Shown here one piece after another: positions 1 to 8,146 of a stretch of DNA of 64,000 nucleotides. A program made the translations under genes and the position numbers. The stretch is from Ferdinandcohnia sp036965045 (GTDB lineage Bacteria > Bacillota > Bacilli > Bacillales > Bacillaceae_L): the NCBI RefSeq assembly GCF_036965045.1, contig NZ_JBALOV010000032.1, positions 62,001 to 126,000 of the forward strand, read 5' to 3'. The first letter of the stretch is position 1. Each line of letters opens with the position of its first letter. A model generated the notes under the pieces. That model searched no databases, was not told where the DNA came from, and saw only the letters and a program-made list of their open reading frames with translations.

Positions 1-30
1 TTTTTGTGTATTTAAAATTTTCAATACAAC

Positions 31-112
31 ATATGACATTTATCATGTAATTAACGTGACACATGTGTCTAGCGTAAAGCTTTATTCTCCTATACCATTA
101 GAAATGTAGACA
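31..112 (+). repeat. Upstream copy of duplicated des operator/promoter unit
   Basis: An 82-bp segment repeated 106 bp downstream (137-218) with few mismatches. It contains the palindrome GACACATGTGTC (58-69), the ATGACATTTATCAT dyad (33-46) and a conserved TATACCATTAGAAAT block. The conserved parts are the binding-site-like dyads and the possible -10, which suggests a second, functional control site rather than random decay. No gene is seen in bases 1-307. Confidence 0.7.
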
Positions 113-131
113 AAGCTGGTGATTAGAAAGT

Positions 132-218
132 TTGAAATATGACATTTATCATGTAATCTACATGACACCTGTGTCTAGCGTTAGACTTTTTTCTTCTATA
201 CCATTAGAAATATAGAAA
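132..218 (+). promoter_or_regulatory. Putative DesR-dependent promoter of des
   Basis: Dyads ATGACATTTATCAT and TGACACCTGTGTC (138-175) precede TATACC (197-202), which could be the -10; there is no good -35, as expected for an activator-dependent promoter. With a start near 209 the dyads fall at about -77 to -28, the interval known for phosphorylated DesR on the Bacillus subtilis des promoter. The DesR assignment is inferred from the desK-desR genes downstream and from this geometry. Confidence 0.6.
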
Positions 219-307
219 TATGCTTGCGATAAGTTAGCAAAATAACTTATTAATTTTGAAATTATGACTAAAAATATGAACTGAGAATGAAGAAAGGAAT
301 CGATTAT

Positions 308-1345
308 ATGAACAAATTAGATCAAAAAAGCTTAAGAAAACAAGTGGCTCCATATGAAAAATCAAATTTTAAGGCTAGTCTGTTTCAGTTGTTCAACACA
401 TTAATTCCGTATCTTGGGTTATGGGTTTTGGCCTATTATTCATTAAACATTTCCTATATCTTGACATTTGTAATCAGCGTGATTGCAGCAGGATTTCTTG
501 TACGGATTTTTATCATTTTCCATGACTGCTGTCACCACTCATTCTTTAAAAATCGAAAGGCAAATAAAATCATTGGTACCCTTTGTGGAATTTTAACGTT
601 ATTTCCTTATAGTAAATGGGGGCATGACCATTCAGTCCACCATGCAACGAGCTCAAACCTAGATAAGCGCGGGACAGGTGATATTTGGGTTATGACGGTT
701 GAAGAATACATGGAAGCATCTGCTTGGCAACGCCTTTGTTACAGAATATATCGAAACCCTTTTGTAATGTTTATTTTAGGACCAATTTTTGTATTTTTAA
801 TTGAAAATCGTTTTAACAGAAAAAAAGCGCGAAAGAATGAACGTCTCAACACATATATTACTAATTTAGGGATCGTTGGCCTCGCCACTATTTTATGTTT
901 GGCAATCGGCTGGCAGTCATTTTTACTTGTACAAGGAACAATTTTTATGGTTTCTGGGATTGCAGGTGTTTGGTTGTTTTATGTTCAGCATACATTTGAA
1001 GATTCCTATTTCGAGGAAGATGAAAAGTGGGAATATGTAAAGGCTGCGGTAGAAGGTAGTTCTTTTTATAAGCTTCCAAAACCGCTACAGTGGTTAACGG
1101 GGAATATCGGGTATCATCATGTTCATCACTTAAGCCCTCGTGTTCCAAATTACAAACTTGAAGAAGTGCACAATCAAACAACGCCACTTCAGCATGTACC
1201 AACCATTACGTTAAAAACAAGTTTAAAATCATTAAAATTCCGACTTTGGGATGAAGAAGAAAAAGTGTTTGTTGGCTATGGTAAAATAAAAGAAATGGTT
1301 GCAAACCAAAAAGATGTAAAAAAGATTCCCAGCTTAGAAAAATAA
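308..1345 (+). CDS. des: Acyl-lipid desaturase (delta-5 type)
   Basis: Membrane di-iron enzyme that inserts a double bond into fatty acids of existing membrane lipids, restoring fluidity after cooling. The three histidine boxes are present: HDCCHH at residues 72-77, HDHSVHH at 106-112 and HHVHH near 275, separated by hydrophobic spans. The 345-residue length and sequence closely match B. subtilis Des. The ATG at 308 is preferred over the in-frame ATG at 287 because AGAAAGGA lies 9 bases before it. It is followed by the desK-desR two-component genes, the known regulatory partners. Confidence 0.95.
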   Translation: MNKLDQKSLRKQVAPYEKSNFKASLFQLFNTLIPYLGLWVLAYYSLNISYILTFVISVIAAGFLVRIFIIFHDCCHHSFFKNRKANKIIGTLCGILTLFPYSKWGHDHSVHHATSSNLDKRGTGDIWVMTVEEYMEASAWQRLCYRIYRNPFVMFILGPIFVFLIENRFNRKKARKNERLNTYITNLGIVGLATILCLAIGWQSFLLVQGTIFMVSGIAGVWLFYVQHTFEDSYFEEDEKWEYVKAAVEGSSFYKLPKPLQWLTGNIGYHHVHHLSPRVPNYKLEEVHNQTTPLQHVPTITLKTSLKSLKFRLWDEEEKVFVGYGKIKEMVANQKDVKKIPSLEK

Positions 1346-1355
1346 GCTGGGTTTT
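1328..1355 (+). terminator. Terminator after des
   Basis: Perfect 9-bp stem CCCAGCTTA/TAAGCTGGG followed by TTTT; the stop codon of des lies in the 3' arm. It separates des from desK-desR, which allows the kinase genes to be transcribed separately. Confidence 0.8.
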
Positions 1356-1406
1356 CCTGTATTATGTTATGATACTAAAAACACAAATTAAATGAGGGTA
1401 TGTCCT

Positions 1407-2534
1407 ATGAAGAAAACAATATTCCAAAAATGGTCGGGAGTCTCACCTTATATTTGGGCTGTAATTAGTATCCTGCCATTCTATTTTATCTTCCAATCGT
1501 CGTCAACAGCTGAAATTATTGCTGGTCTCATCTTAACGGTCATATTTTTCATTTCATTACGTTTTGCTTTTATCTCGAAAAGATGGGCGATTTATTTATG
1601 GACTTCCATCTTAATCGGTATTTCGTTAACCATGTCTATTCTGTTTGCCTTTATCTATTTTGCATTCTACATTGCATACTACAATGGGAATATCAAAAAC
1701 CGGGTTGCTTTTTTAACGTTATATATCATTCATCTAGTCGCCACAACATTTTCGATTAACTATAATCTCGTAATACAGGACGAAATTTTTTTAACTCAAT
1801 TGCCATTTAACATTATTATTTGGATTAGCGTAATCCTCTTGCCATTTAATATATATAATAAAAAGAAACAAGAGAAGCTCGAAGAACAACTTGAAGATGC
1901 AAATAAACGAATTGCAGAATTAGTAAAACAAGAAGAACGCCAGAGAATTGCAAGGGACCTTCATGATACATTAGGTCAAAAACTTTCATTAATAGGCTTA
2001 AAAAGTGATTTAGCAAGGAAACTCATACATAAAGATCCAGAAAAAGCACGTAATGAATTAAAGGATGTGCAGCAAACAGCACGGACAGCTTTGAATGAGG
2101 TTCGAAAAATGGTATCGCAAATGCGTGGAATACGAATTAAGGAAGAGATTGTACGTGTAAAAGAATTACTACGTGCTGCTGATATTGAATTTGAGTTCAG
2201 AGATGTATCATTAAGGAATGTTTCATTATTCTACGAAAATATCATTAGCATGCTTATAAAAGAAGCGGTCAATAATGTAGTGAAGCATAGTAAAGCAACC
2301 CGTTGTACAATTGAGATCATTCAATCTGAAGAAGAAATTTGTTTAGCGATTAAGGATAACGGGATTGGTACCATTCCAGATAAGGATGTAATAGATGGTC
2401 ATGGATTACAAGGTATGAGAGAGCGTTTAGATTTTGTAAACGGGAGTTTAGAAATAATAACGAAAGATGGCACTACATTAATTATTAAAATACCAAATGT
2501 ACGTAAGAAGGTAGAAGTGGAGGGTCTGTTATGA
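1407..2534 (+). CDS. desK: Thermosensor histidine kinase DesK
   Basis: Sensor of membrane thickness and order, controlling des through DesR. The N-terminal about 150 residues carry four to five membrane segments; a charged coiled segment (about 155-175) leads into the HisKA_3 dimerisation domain with RDLHDTLGQ, placing the phosphorylatable His at residue 186, and an ATPase domain with DNGIGT and GHGLQGMRERL. Close to B. subtilis DesK throughout. The ATG at 1407 is chosen (375 residues) because GAGGGT lies 7 bases upstream; the ATG at 1392 has no site. Overlaps desR by 4 bases, so translation is probably coupled. Confidence 0.95.
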   Translation: MKKTIFQKWSGVSPYIWAVISILPFYFIFQSSSTAEIIAGLILTVIFFISLRFAFISKRWAIYLWTSILIGISLTMSILFAFIYFAFYIAYYNGNIKNRVAFLTLYIIHLVATTFSINYNLVIQDEIFLTQLPFNIIIWISVILLPFNIYNKKKQEKLEEQLEDANKRIAELVKQEERQRIARDLHDTLGQKLSLIGLKSDLARKLIHKDPEKARNELKDVQQTARTALNEVRKMVSQMRGIRIKEEIVRVKELLRAADIEFEFRDVSLRNVSLFYENIISMLIKEAVNNVVKHSKATRCTIEIIQSEEEICLAIKDNGIGTIPDKDVIDGHGLQGMRERLDFVNGSLEIITKDGTTLIIKIPNVRKKVEVEGLL

Positions 2535-3130
2535 TTCGAATCGTGATTGCGGAAGACCAAAGGATGGTCCTTGGGGCATTAGGTTCACTCCTAAACTTAG
2601 AGGACGACATGGAAGTAATTGGGATGGCAAATAATGGGCAAGAAGCGATATCACTAGTGAAGGAGCTGAATCCAGATATCTGTATGATGGATATTGAAAT
2701 GCCATTAAAAACAGGACTTGAGGCTGCTGAGGAGTTAAAGGAAACAGACTGTAAAGTGATTATATTAACAACTTTTGCCCGTACTGGATATTTTCAGCGA
2801 GCTTTGAAAGCTGGGGTGAAGGGCTACCTATTAAAAGATAGTCCAAGCGACGAATTAGCTGACTCAATTCGTAGTGTAATGAATGGAAAACGCGTCTATG
2901 CACCTGAGTTAATGGATGATTTATACGCAGATGAAAATCCATTAACAGAGCGTGAGCTTGAAGTGCTTGAACTAGTTGCAGACGGACTGAATACAAAGGA
3001 AATTGCAGATGAATTACGAATTAAAGCAGGTACTGTCAGAAATTATATTTCTACCATCTTAGATAAGCTTGAAGTGAAAAATCGCATTGAAGCGATCACA
3101 CAATCAAAAGAAAAAGGTTGGTTTAAGTAA
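2531..3130 (+). CDS. desR: LuxR/NarL-type response regulator DesR
   Basis: Response regulator that activates des when phosphorylated by DesK. The receiver domain has the acidic pair near residues 8-9, the phosphoacceptor Asp54 in CMMDIEMP and Lys in LLKDSP. A C-terminal LuxR-type helix-turn-helix (about 135-195; LTERELEVLELVADGLNTKEIA) follows. Length (199) is typical. It shares an ATGA overlap with desK. The likely target is the dyad region upstream of des at 31-181. Confidence 0.95.
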   Translation: MIRIVIAEDQRMVLGALGSLLNLEDDMEVIGMANNGQEAISLVKELNPDICMMDIEMPLKTGLEAAEELKETDCKVIILTTFARTGYFQRALKAGVKGYLLKDSPSDELADSIRSVMNGKRVYAPELMDDLYADENPLTERELEVLELVADGLNTKEIADELRIKAGTVRNYISTILDKLEVKNRIEAITQSKEKGWFK

Positions 3131-3217
3131 GAACAATGATGAAATTTTTCATTGAAAAATAGATACTAGAGGAATAAAATAAGGGTGCAATACATTTCGT
3201 TTTAGGGTGGAATGATC

Positions 3218-3391
3218 ATGGGAAACCTTGGTTTCGGAGAATTACTATTAATTATCTTTTTTGCCTTACTTGTATTTGGACCTAAAAAGCTTCCTGAGCT
3301 TGGAAAGGCTGCAGGTACAACACTGCGAGAATTTAAAAAGGCAACAAAAGGCATTCTTGATGATGAAGATGCTGAATCAAAATCAAAATAA
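3218..3391 (+). CDS. tatA: Sec-independent translocase subunit TatA
   Basis: A 57-residue single-span protein of the twin-arginine export pore, which moves folded proteins across the membrane with TatC. Residues 1-20 form a short hydrophobic helix, followed by the diagnostic FGPKKLPELGKAAG hinge and an amphipathic helix (LREFKKATKGI), ending in an acidic tail. Closest in memory to B. subtilis TatAy. The start is the second of two in-frame ATGs (3212, 3218): AGGGTGG at 3204-3210 is correctly spaced only for 3218. No tatC lies in the window. Confidence 0.93.
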   Translation: MGNLGFGELLLIIFFALLVFGPKKLPELGKAAGTTLREFKKATKGILDDEDAESKSK

Positions 3392-3404
3392 GAAACTGGA
3401 ATGG

Positions 3405-3432
3405 GAGAGGAAAAAGAGCCTCTCTTTTTTTG
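3405..3432 (+). terminator. Terminator after tatA
   Basis: GAGAGG/CCTCTC stem with an 8-base loop and a long T run (3424-3432). Confidence 0.85.
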
Positions 3433-3517
3433 ATTTTAGTTATCTTCTTATTTGAAAATCGGACAAACGTGTGAGAAACTATTAATGGTAAATCTTTCAA
3501 TTTAGAGGAGGATATAT

Positions 3518-4357
3518 ATGGTAAAAAGTCTTCAAGATACTACAACATTACATAATGGAGTAAAGATGCCGTGGTTTGGCCTAGGTGTTTTTAAAGTACA
3601 AGAGGGGCAAGAAGTGATTGACGCTGTCAAGTGGGCTATCAAACATGGCTATAAAAGTATTGACACTGCAGCAGTCTATAAAAATGAAGAAGGTGTCGGA
3701 CAGGCTATACGCGAATCCGGAATCAATAGAGAAGAATTATTTGTTACATCCAAGGTTTGGAACAGTGACCAGGGCTATGAAACTACATTACAAGCCTTTG
3801 AAACAAGCCTACAAAAACTAGGACTAGACTACCTTGATTTATACCTTATTCACTGGCCTGGAAAAGATAAATATATTGAAACATGGCATGCGCTTGAAAA
3901 GCTATACAAGGACGGCCGTGTCCGTGCAATTGGTGTAAGTAATTTCCATGTTCATCATCTAGAAAACCTCATGAAAAATTCAGAAATCAAGCCGATGGTA
4001 AACCAAGTGGAATACCATCCACATCTGACACAAACAGAGTTACATGAATTCTGTAAAAAAGAAGGAATTCAATTAGAAGCATGGTCTCCACTTAAGCGCG
4101 GAGAATTGTTAAATGATCCAACTCTTTTAGAAATTAGCCAAAAACATAAGAAATCTGTTGCACAGGTTATTTTGCGCTGGGATCTTCAAAACGGCGTTGT
4201 TACGATACCTAAGTCAATTAAAGAACACCGGATCCAAGAAAATGCAGATGTCTTTGATTTTGAGCTCTCACAGGAAGATATGGAAAGAATTAGCGCATTC
4301 AACAAAAATGATCGAATTGGCTCAAATCCTGATACAAATATGACTGGATTTGAGTGA
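3518..4357 (+). CDS. yvgN: Aldo/keto reductase (glyoxal/methylglyoxal reductase, YvgN type)
   Basis: NADPH-dependent cytosolic reductase of aldehydes and ketones, with likely detoxification of glyoxal and methylglyoxal. The AKR catalytic tetrad is present: Asp49, Tyr54, Lys79 and His112, in the motifs SIDTAAVYKNEEG, VTSKVW and LIHWPG; the C-terminal IPKSIKEHRI cofactor motif is intact. Length 279 matches the family and the sequence is very close to B. subtilis YvgN. GAGGAGG lies just before the ATG. It is a single-gene unit between terminators. Confidence 0.92.
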   Translation: MVKSLQDTTTLHNGVKMPWFGLGVFKVQEGQEVIDAVKWAIKHGYKSIDTAAVYKNEEGVGQAIRESGINREELFVTSKVWNSDQGYETTLQAFETSLQKLGLDYLDLYLIHWPGKDKYIETWHALEKLYKDGRVRAIGVSNFHVHHLENLMKNSEIKPMVNQVEYHPHLTQTELHEFCKKEGIQLEAWSPLKRGELLNDPTLLEISQKHKKSVAQVILRWDLQNGVVTIPKSIKEHRIQENADVFDFELSQEDMERISAFNKNDRIGSNPDTNMTGFE

Positions 4358-4369
4358 TTGCAAATGTAA

Positions 4370-4400
4370 ACCACACGGAATGTTCCGTGTGGTTTTTTTT
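4370..4400 (+). terminator. Terminator after aldo/keto reductase
   Basis: Perfect 11-bp stem ACCACACGGAA/TTCCGTGTGGT with a 2-base loop (4-base in practice) and eight T. Confidence 0.92.
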
Positions 4401-4494
4401 GACAAACTGATGTGAAAGATGTTGGAGGAATTTAACCTCTATCTGTAGAATTGGTAATAATTATAAATACTTTTGAAATGTGGAGGGTGCTTAC

Positions 4495-4980
4495 ATGCAG
4501 ATGTTTTTTAGATATAACTGGATGGTTAGAGAAGAATGGTATCAATGGTGTGAAGAATTAAGTGAAGAGGTACTTCTGCAACAGCGAACGGGTGGAATGG
4601 GTAGTATATTGCGTACTCTCTTTCATATTGTTGATGTCGAATGGAGCTGGATACGTATTATACAAGGAAAGCCGGATTTTCAAGAGAGTTTTAATGATTA
4701 TCATAGCTTGAACAGGATTCGAGAATTAGATGCCAAATTTCATCATGAAGTAGAAAACTTTGTAAACAACTGGGATGCAAACCTGGAAAATCGATTATTT
4801 TACGATACCTTACCAGATGGAAAAGTTACAACAGATACTTGGGGAGAAATCATGCGGCATATCATTGCCCATGAAATTCATCATATGGGGCAATTATCCA
4901 TTTGGGCAAGAGAAATCGGGAAAAAGCCGATTTCTGCAAACGTTATTGGTCGGAGACTTTCCACTACTTCAAATAACTAA
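4495..4980 (+). CDS. DinB-family putative metal-dependent protein
   Basis: Member of the DinB/YfiT four-helix superfamily, often damage-inducible or thiol-S-transferase-like; the substrate here is unknown. About 161 residues. Putative metal ligands are the His of FHIVDVE near residue 49 and the two His of AHEIHHMGQL near 127-131, the usual H...HxxxH layout. The ATG at 4495 has GGAGGG 7 bases upstream, so the GTG at 4480 is rejected. It is followed after 25 bases by the MaoC-type pair, possibly cotranscribed, but I see no functional link. Confidence 0.8.
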   Translation: MQMFFRYNWMVREEWYQWCEELSEEVLLQQRTGGMGSILRTLFHIVDVEWSWIRIIQGKPDFQESFNDYHSLNRIRELDAKFHHEVENFVNNWDANLENRLFYDTLPDGKVTTDTWGEIMRHIIAHEIHHMGQLSIWAREIGKKPISANVIGRRLSTTSNN

Positions 4981-5005
4981 TTCAAATTAAAAAGGGGTGT
5001 TGTAT

Positions 5006-5452
5006 GTGTATAAAGAATTTATCGGTAAACAATCAGCAAGAGTAAAAAATGTCGTTGAAAGGGGCGCCGTTAAACAATTTGCAGAGGCAATCGGTGATCC
5101 TCATCCTATTTTCATAGATGAAGAGTTTGGAAACACTTCTAGATATAAAACGAATATTGCACCACCTACATTTCCTAGAGTGTTCGAATTTGGTCGTATT
5201 GATGGTTTTGTTTTACCTGAAAAAGGATTGATCCATGGTGAACAGGTTTATAAATATGAAAGACCTCTTTTTGTTGGTGAAGAAATTTATTGTTATTCAA
5301 AAGTAGAAAACTATGTAGAGAAAAAGGGCTCAACAGGATCTATGGGTTTTCTAACCATTCGTGAAAACGGAGAAGACGCGAATGGTGAGCAGATTTTTTC
5401 GTCTAAGTTAGTCGTCATCATAACAGAATCAGTTAGAAAGGGGATGATGTGA
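5006..5452 (+). CDS. MaoC-type dehydratase N-terminal domain protein (probable non-catalytic subunit)
   Basis: Hot-dog-fold protein resembling the FAS1-like/HadA-type dehydratase domain. The hydratase motif appears as AIGDPHPIFIDEEF, in which the catalytic His of the usual Dx4H is Phe, so the subunit probably binds or orients an acyl thioester rather than catalysing. It overlaps the next gene (catalytic MaoC subunit), as in HadA-HadB type heterodimers. The GTG at 5006 is preferred since AGGGG at 4993-4997 is 8 bases away; GTG 4997 and TTG 5000 are too close. Substrate unknown. Confidence 0.78.
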   Translation: MYKEFIGKQSARVKNVVERGAVKQFAEAIGDPHPIFIDEEFGNTSRYKTNIAPPTFPRVFEFGRIDGFVLPEKGLIHGEQVYKYERPLFVGEEIYCYSKVENYVEKKGSTGSMGFLTIRENGEDANGEQIFSSKLVVIITESVRKGMM

Positions 5453-5856
5453 TGAGTTCATTAGTGAATATCGAAATTGGCTCTTCACTTGAAAGTATCC
5501 AGCTCCCACCCGTTTCTAGAATGGACTTAATTAAATATTCTGGTGCATCCGGTGATTATAATCCAATCCATACGATTGATGATGAGGCAGATAAAGCTGG
5601 ATTACCTGGAGTAATCGCTCATGGAATGTGGACAATGGGTAACCTTGCAAAGCTCTTCACCCCTTTTTATGAAGAAGGCTTTGTCAAAACCTATTCGATA
5701 CGATTTCGGAATATGGTATTTTTAGAAGATGTTTTAACACTTAAAGCATCATTAAAAAGTATTGAAAAAAATGAGCTAATCTTTGATGTAGCCGTTGTAA
5801 ACCAGCATGACAAAGATGTGATTAAAGGAAGCATTGTTTTTCAAAAATACGAGTAA
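5452..5856 (+). CDS. MaoC-type (R)-specific acyl thioester hydratase/dehydratase subunit
   Basis: Small hot-dog hydratase of 134 residues. It has the complete active-site signature YSGASGDYNPIHTIDDEADKAG (Asp and His of the Dx4H dyad) followed by GVIAHGMWTMG. Family enzymes hydrate trans-2-enoyl-CoA/ACP or dehydrate 3-hydroxyacyl thioesters. Its ATG overlaps the stop of the upstream subunit (TGATG), arguing for a 1:1 complex. No other fatty-acid or polyketide genes are adjacent, so the pathway remains open. Confidence 0.82.
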   Translation: MSSLVNIEIGSSLESIQLPPVSRMDLIKYSGASGDYNPIHTIDDEADKAGLPGVIAHGMWTMGNLAKLFTPFYEEGFVKTYSIRFRNMVFLEDVLTLKASLKSIEKNELIFDVAVVNQHDKDVIKGSIVFQKYE

Positions 5857-5944
5857 ACATAATTTAGAATGAGGTTTTCCTAAGATTTTCACTTTATCAT
5901 GGTAGACTACTACTATATTAATATACTAAAATTTACCAAATCGA

Positions 5945-5974
5945 TTGACAATTGAACTGGCTCAAGCTTACAAT
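5945..5974 (+). promoter_or_regulatory. Sigma-A promoter of the hut operon
   Basis: TTGACA (5945-5950), 18-base spacer, TACAAT (5969-5974). The predicted start near 5981 lies inside the longer reading frame that begins at 5945, which supports the hutP start at 6026. Confidence 0.75.
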
Positions 5975-6025
5975 TATTATAAGTTGTTAGATAATAGGAA
6001 AATTCAGAAACTAGAGGTTCATTGT

Positions 6026-6463
6026 ATGAATCAAAAAATAGCAATTGGAAAAATCGCTGTATTGCTTTCAATGTTAACGGATGACGAAATGCAAAGCTTT
6101 TCTCCCTCTTTACAGGATATTAAATACTGTCAAGGTAAAGTTGGTTCAATGAATATGCAAAAGGTGATTGCTGCTGTAGAGACAGCTGCTAAGCGCCATG
6201 GCCTTATACATGAATCCCAATACCGTGAAACCCATGCGTTGTACCACGCGATTATTGAAGGAATTGAAGGGGTGACAAGGGGGCAAACTGCAATCGGTGA
6301 AATTAGTCGGACTGTTGGCCTTCGTTTTACCATTGTACGTGGAACACCCTATACCAATGAAGAAGAGGGCGAATGGCTTGCCGTTGCTTTTTACGGAACC
6401 ATTGGTGCACCAATTAAAGGCTTAGAACATGAAACAGTAGGTCTGGGGATTAATCATATTTAA
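6026..6463 (+). CDS. hutP: Histidine-responsive antiterminator HutP
   Basis: RNA-binding regulator which, with L-histidine and Mg2+, prevents termination between hutP and hutH. At 145 residues it matches B. subtilis HutP, including KVGSM, YRETHALYHAIIEGIEGVTRG (His ligands), GLRFTIVRGTPY and the C-terminal GTIGAPIKGLEHETVGLGINHI. The ATG at 6026 has AGAGGT 7 bases upstream; the upstream extension to 5945 would run through the promoter. First gene of hutPHUIG. Confidence 0.95.
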   Translation: MNQKIAIGKIAVLLSMLTDDEMQSFSPSLQDIKYCQGKVGSMNMQKVIAAVETAAKRHGLIHESQYRETHALYHAIIEGIEGVTRGQTAIGEISRTVGLRFTIVRGTPYTNEEEGEWLAVAFYGTIGAPIKGLEHETVGLGINHI

Positions 6464-6473
6464 CTATATATTT

Positions 6474-6546
6474 TAGTGCATTGCCTATAGTCCTTTAGTC
6501 AATAGGAGGCGATGATGGTATTTCTATGCCATTATCGTCTCTTTTT
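6474..6546 (+). terminator. HutP-controlled leader terminator between hutP and hutH
   Basis: UAG triplets at 6474, 6488, 6496 and 6503 (about 7-base period, with TTG at 6481 in phase) form a HutP-type binding cluster. They abut a 15-bp stem (6507-6521 with 6526-6540, three wobbles, TTCT loop) followed by CTTTTTG. HutP-histidine binding is known to prevent this terminator in B. subtilis; the role here is inferred from position and sequence. Confidence 0.85.
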
Positions 6547-6607
6547 GTTTTTTATGTCTCATTTCTAGAATATCTTCGAAACACTTAAATATTTAGGAGG
6601 ATGATGT

Positions 6608-8125
6608 ATGGTTGAGTTAACAGGTCAATCGTTAACGTTAGAACAAGTCAACCAAATTTGTTATAACTACGAACTAGTATCGATTAATAAGGAATCCCTT
6701 CAAAAAGTAAAGCAAAGCCGTAAAGCTGTGGAAAAAATTGTGGCAGATAAAAGGACGATTTACGGAATTAATACCGGCTTTGGCAAATTCAGTGATGTCA
6801 TCATTGCTGATGATGATGTCAATGATTTACAGCTAAATTTAATTCGCTCCCATGCCTGTGGTGTTGGTGAACCTTTTCCGGAGGTTGTATCCCGAGCAAT
6901 GGTCTTACTTCGGTTAAATGCACTCTTGAAAGGATTTTCTGGGATCCGTCCAGTTATTGCCGAAAGACTAGTAGCTTTATTAAATATGAAAATACACCCT
7001 GTAATACCACAGCAGGGTTCACTTGGGGCATCAGGTGACTTAGCGCCACTTTCACATTTAGCACTTGTTCTCCTAGGAGAAGGGAAAGTGCATTATAAGG
7101 GGAAAATTCACAAGACAAATGAGGTTTTTACAAAAGAAGGAATTCAGCCGGTTATCTTACAGGCAAAGGAAGGGCTTGCTTTAATCAATGGTACCCAAGC
7201 AATGACAGCAATGGGTGTGATCAATTGGTTAGAATCCTCTCAACTTGCCTTACAAAGTGAAATGATTGCGAGCCTCACACTTGAAGGTCTTGAGGGAATC
7301 ATTGATGCCTTCGATCCAGCTATTCAAGAGGCGCGAGGATATCAACAGCAAATTGATGTAGCTAAAAGAATACGCAACCTTCTAACAGGAAGCCATTTGA
7401 TGACAAGACAAGGAGAAAAGCGGGTGCAGGATGCGTATTCCTTACGTTGTATTCCACAAGTACACGGAGCTTCCTGGCAGGCATTAGACTATGTAAAAGA
7501 AAAACTAGAAATTGAGATGAATGCAGCAACCGATAATCCACTAATTTTTGAAGATGGAAATGTGGTTATTTCAGGCGGGAACTTTCACGGACAGCCAATC
7601 GCCATTGCGATGGATTTTATGAAAATAGCGGTTGCTGAGCTTGCAAGCATATCTGAGCGTCGCATTGAAAGGCTTGTAAACCCCCAATTAAATGATTTGC
7701 CACCGTTTTTAAGTGCTCAACCAGGCTTACAATCGGGTGCAATGATTATGCAATATGTCGCAGCATCGCTTGTATCAGAGAATAAAACGCTTGCGCATCC
7801 TGCAAGTGTCGATTCCATACCTTCTTCTGCAAACCAAGAAGACCATGTGAGTATGGGTACAATCGGAGCACGCCATGCCTATCAAATCATTCAAAATGTG
7901 AGGCGCGTTTTAGCGATTGAATGTATTTGTGCACTACATGCCGTAGAATATCGAGGGATTCAAAAAATGGCACCTGCTACTCATATGTTTTATGAAGAAG
8001 CAAGAAAAATTGTTCCGTCCATAACAGAAGACCGCGTATTCGCTGAAGATATTGAAAAGGTAACGGAATGGCTTAAAAAAAATAACCTAGTATGGACAGC
8101 CAATCTTGAACCAATTGGAAATTAA
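6608..8125 (+). CDS. hutH: Histidine ammonia-lyase
   Basis: Cytosolic enzyme that removes ammonia from L-histidine giving urocanate, first step of histidine degradation. Ala141-Ser142-Gly143 in GSLGASGDLAPL forms the MIO electrophile autocatalytically; the FLSAQPGLQSGAMI and NQEDHVSMG motifs are intact. Length 505 is typical. AGGAGG precedes the ATG. Expression depends on readthrough of the HutP-controlled terminator just upstream. Confidence 0.97.
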   Translation: MVELTGQSLTLEQVNQICYNYELVSINKESLQKVKQSRKAVEKIVADKRTIYGINTGFGKFSDVIIADDDVNDLQLNLIRSHACGVGEPFPEVVSRAMVLLRLNALLKGFSGIRPVIAERLVALLNMKIHPVIPQQGSLGASGDLAPLSHLALVLLGEGKVHYKGKIHKTNEVFTKEGIQPVILQAKEGLALINGTQAMTAMGVINWLESSQLALQSEMIASLTLEGLEGIIDAFDPAIQEARGYQQQIDVAKRIRNLLTGSHLMTRQGEKRVQDAYSLRCIPQVHGASWQALDYVKEKLEIEMNAATDNPLIFEDGNVVISGGNFHGQPIAIAMDFMKIAVAELASISERRIERLVNPQLNDLPPFLSAQPGLQSGAMIMQYVAASLVSENKTLAHPASVDSIPSSANQEDHVSMGTIGARHAYQIIQNVRRVLAIECICALHAVEYRGIQKMAPATHMFYEEARKIVPSITEDRVFAEDIEKVTEWLKKNNLVWTANLEPIGN

Positions 8126-8146
8126 CTCAGAAAAGGGGAGTATATC

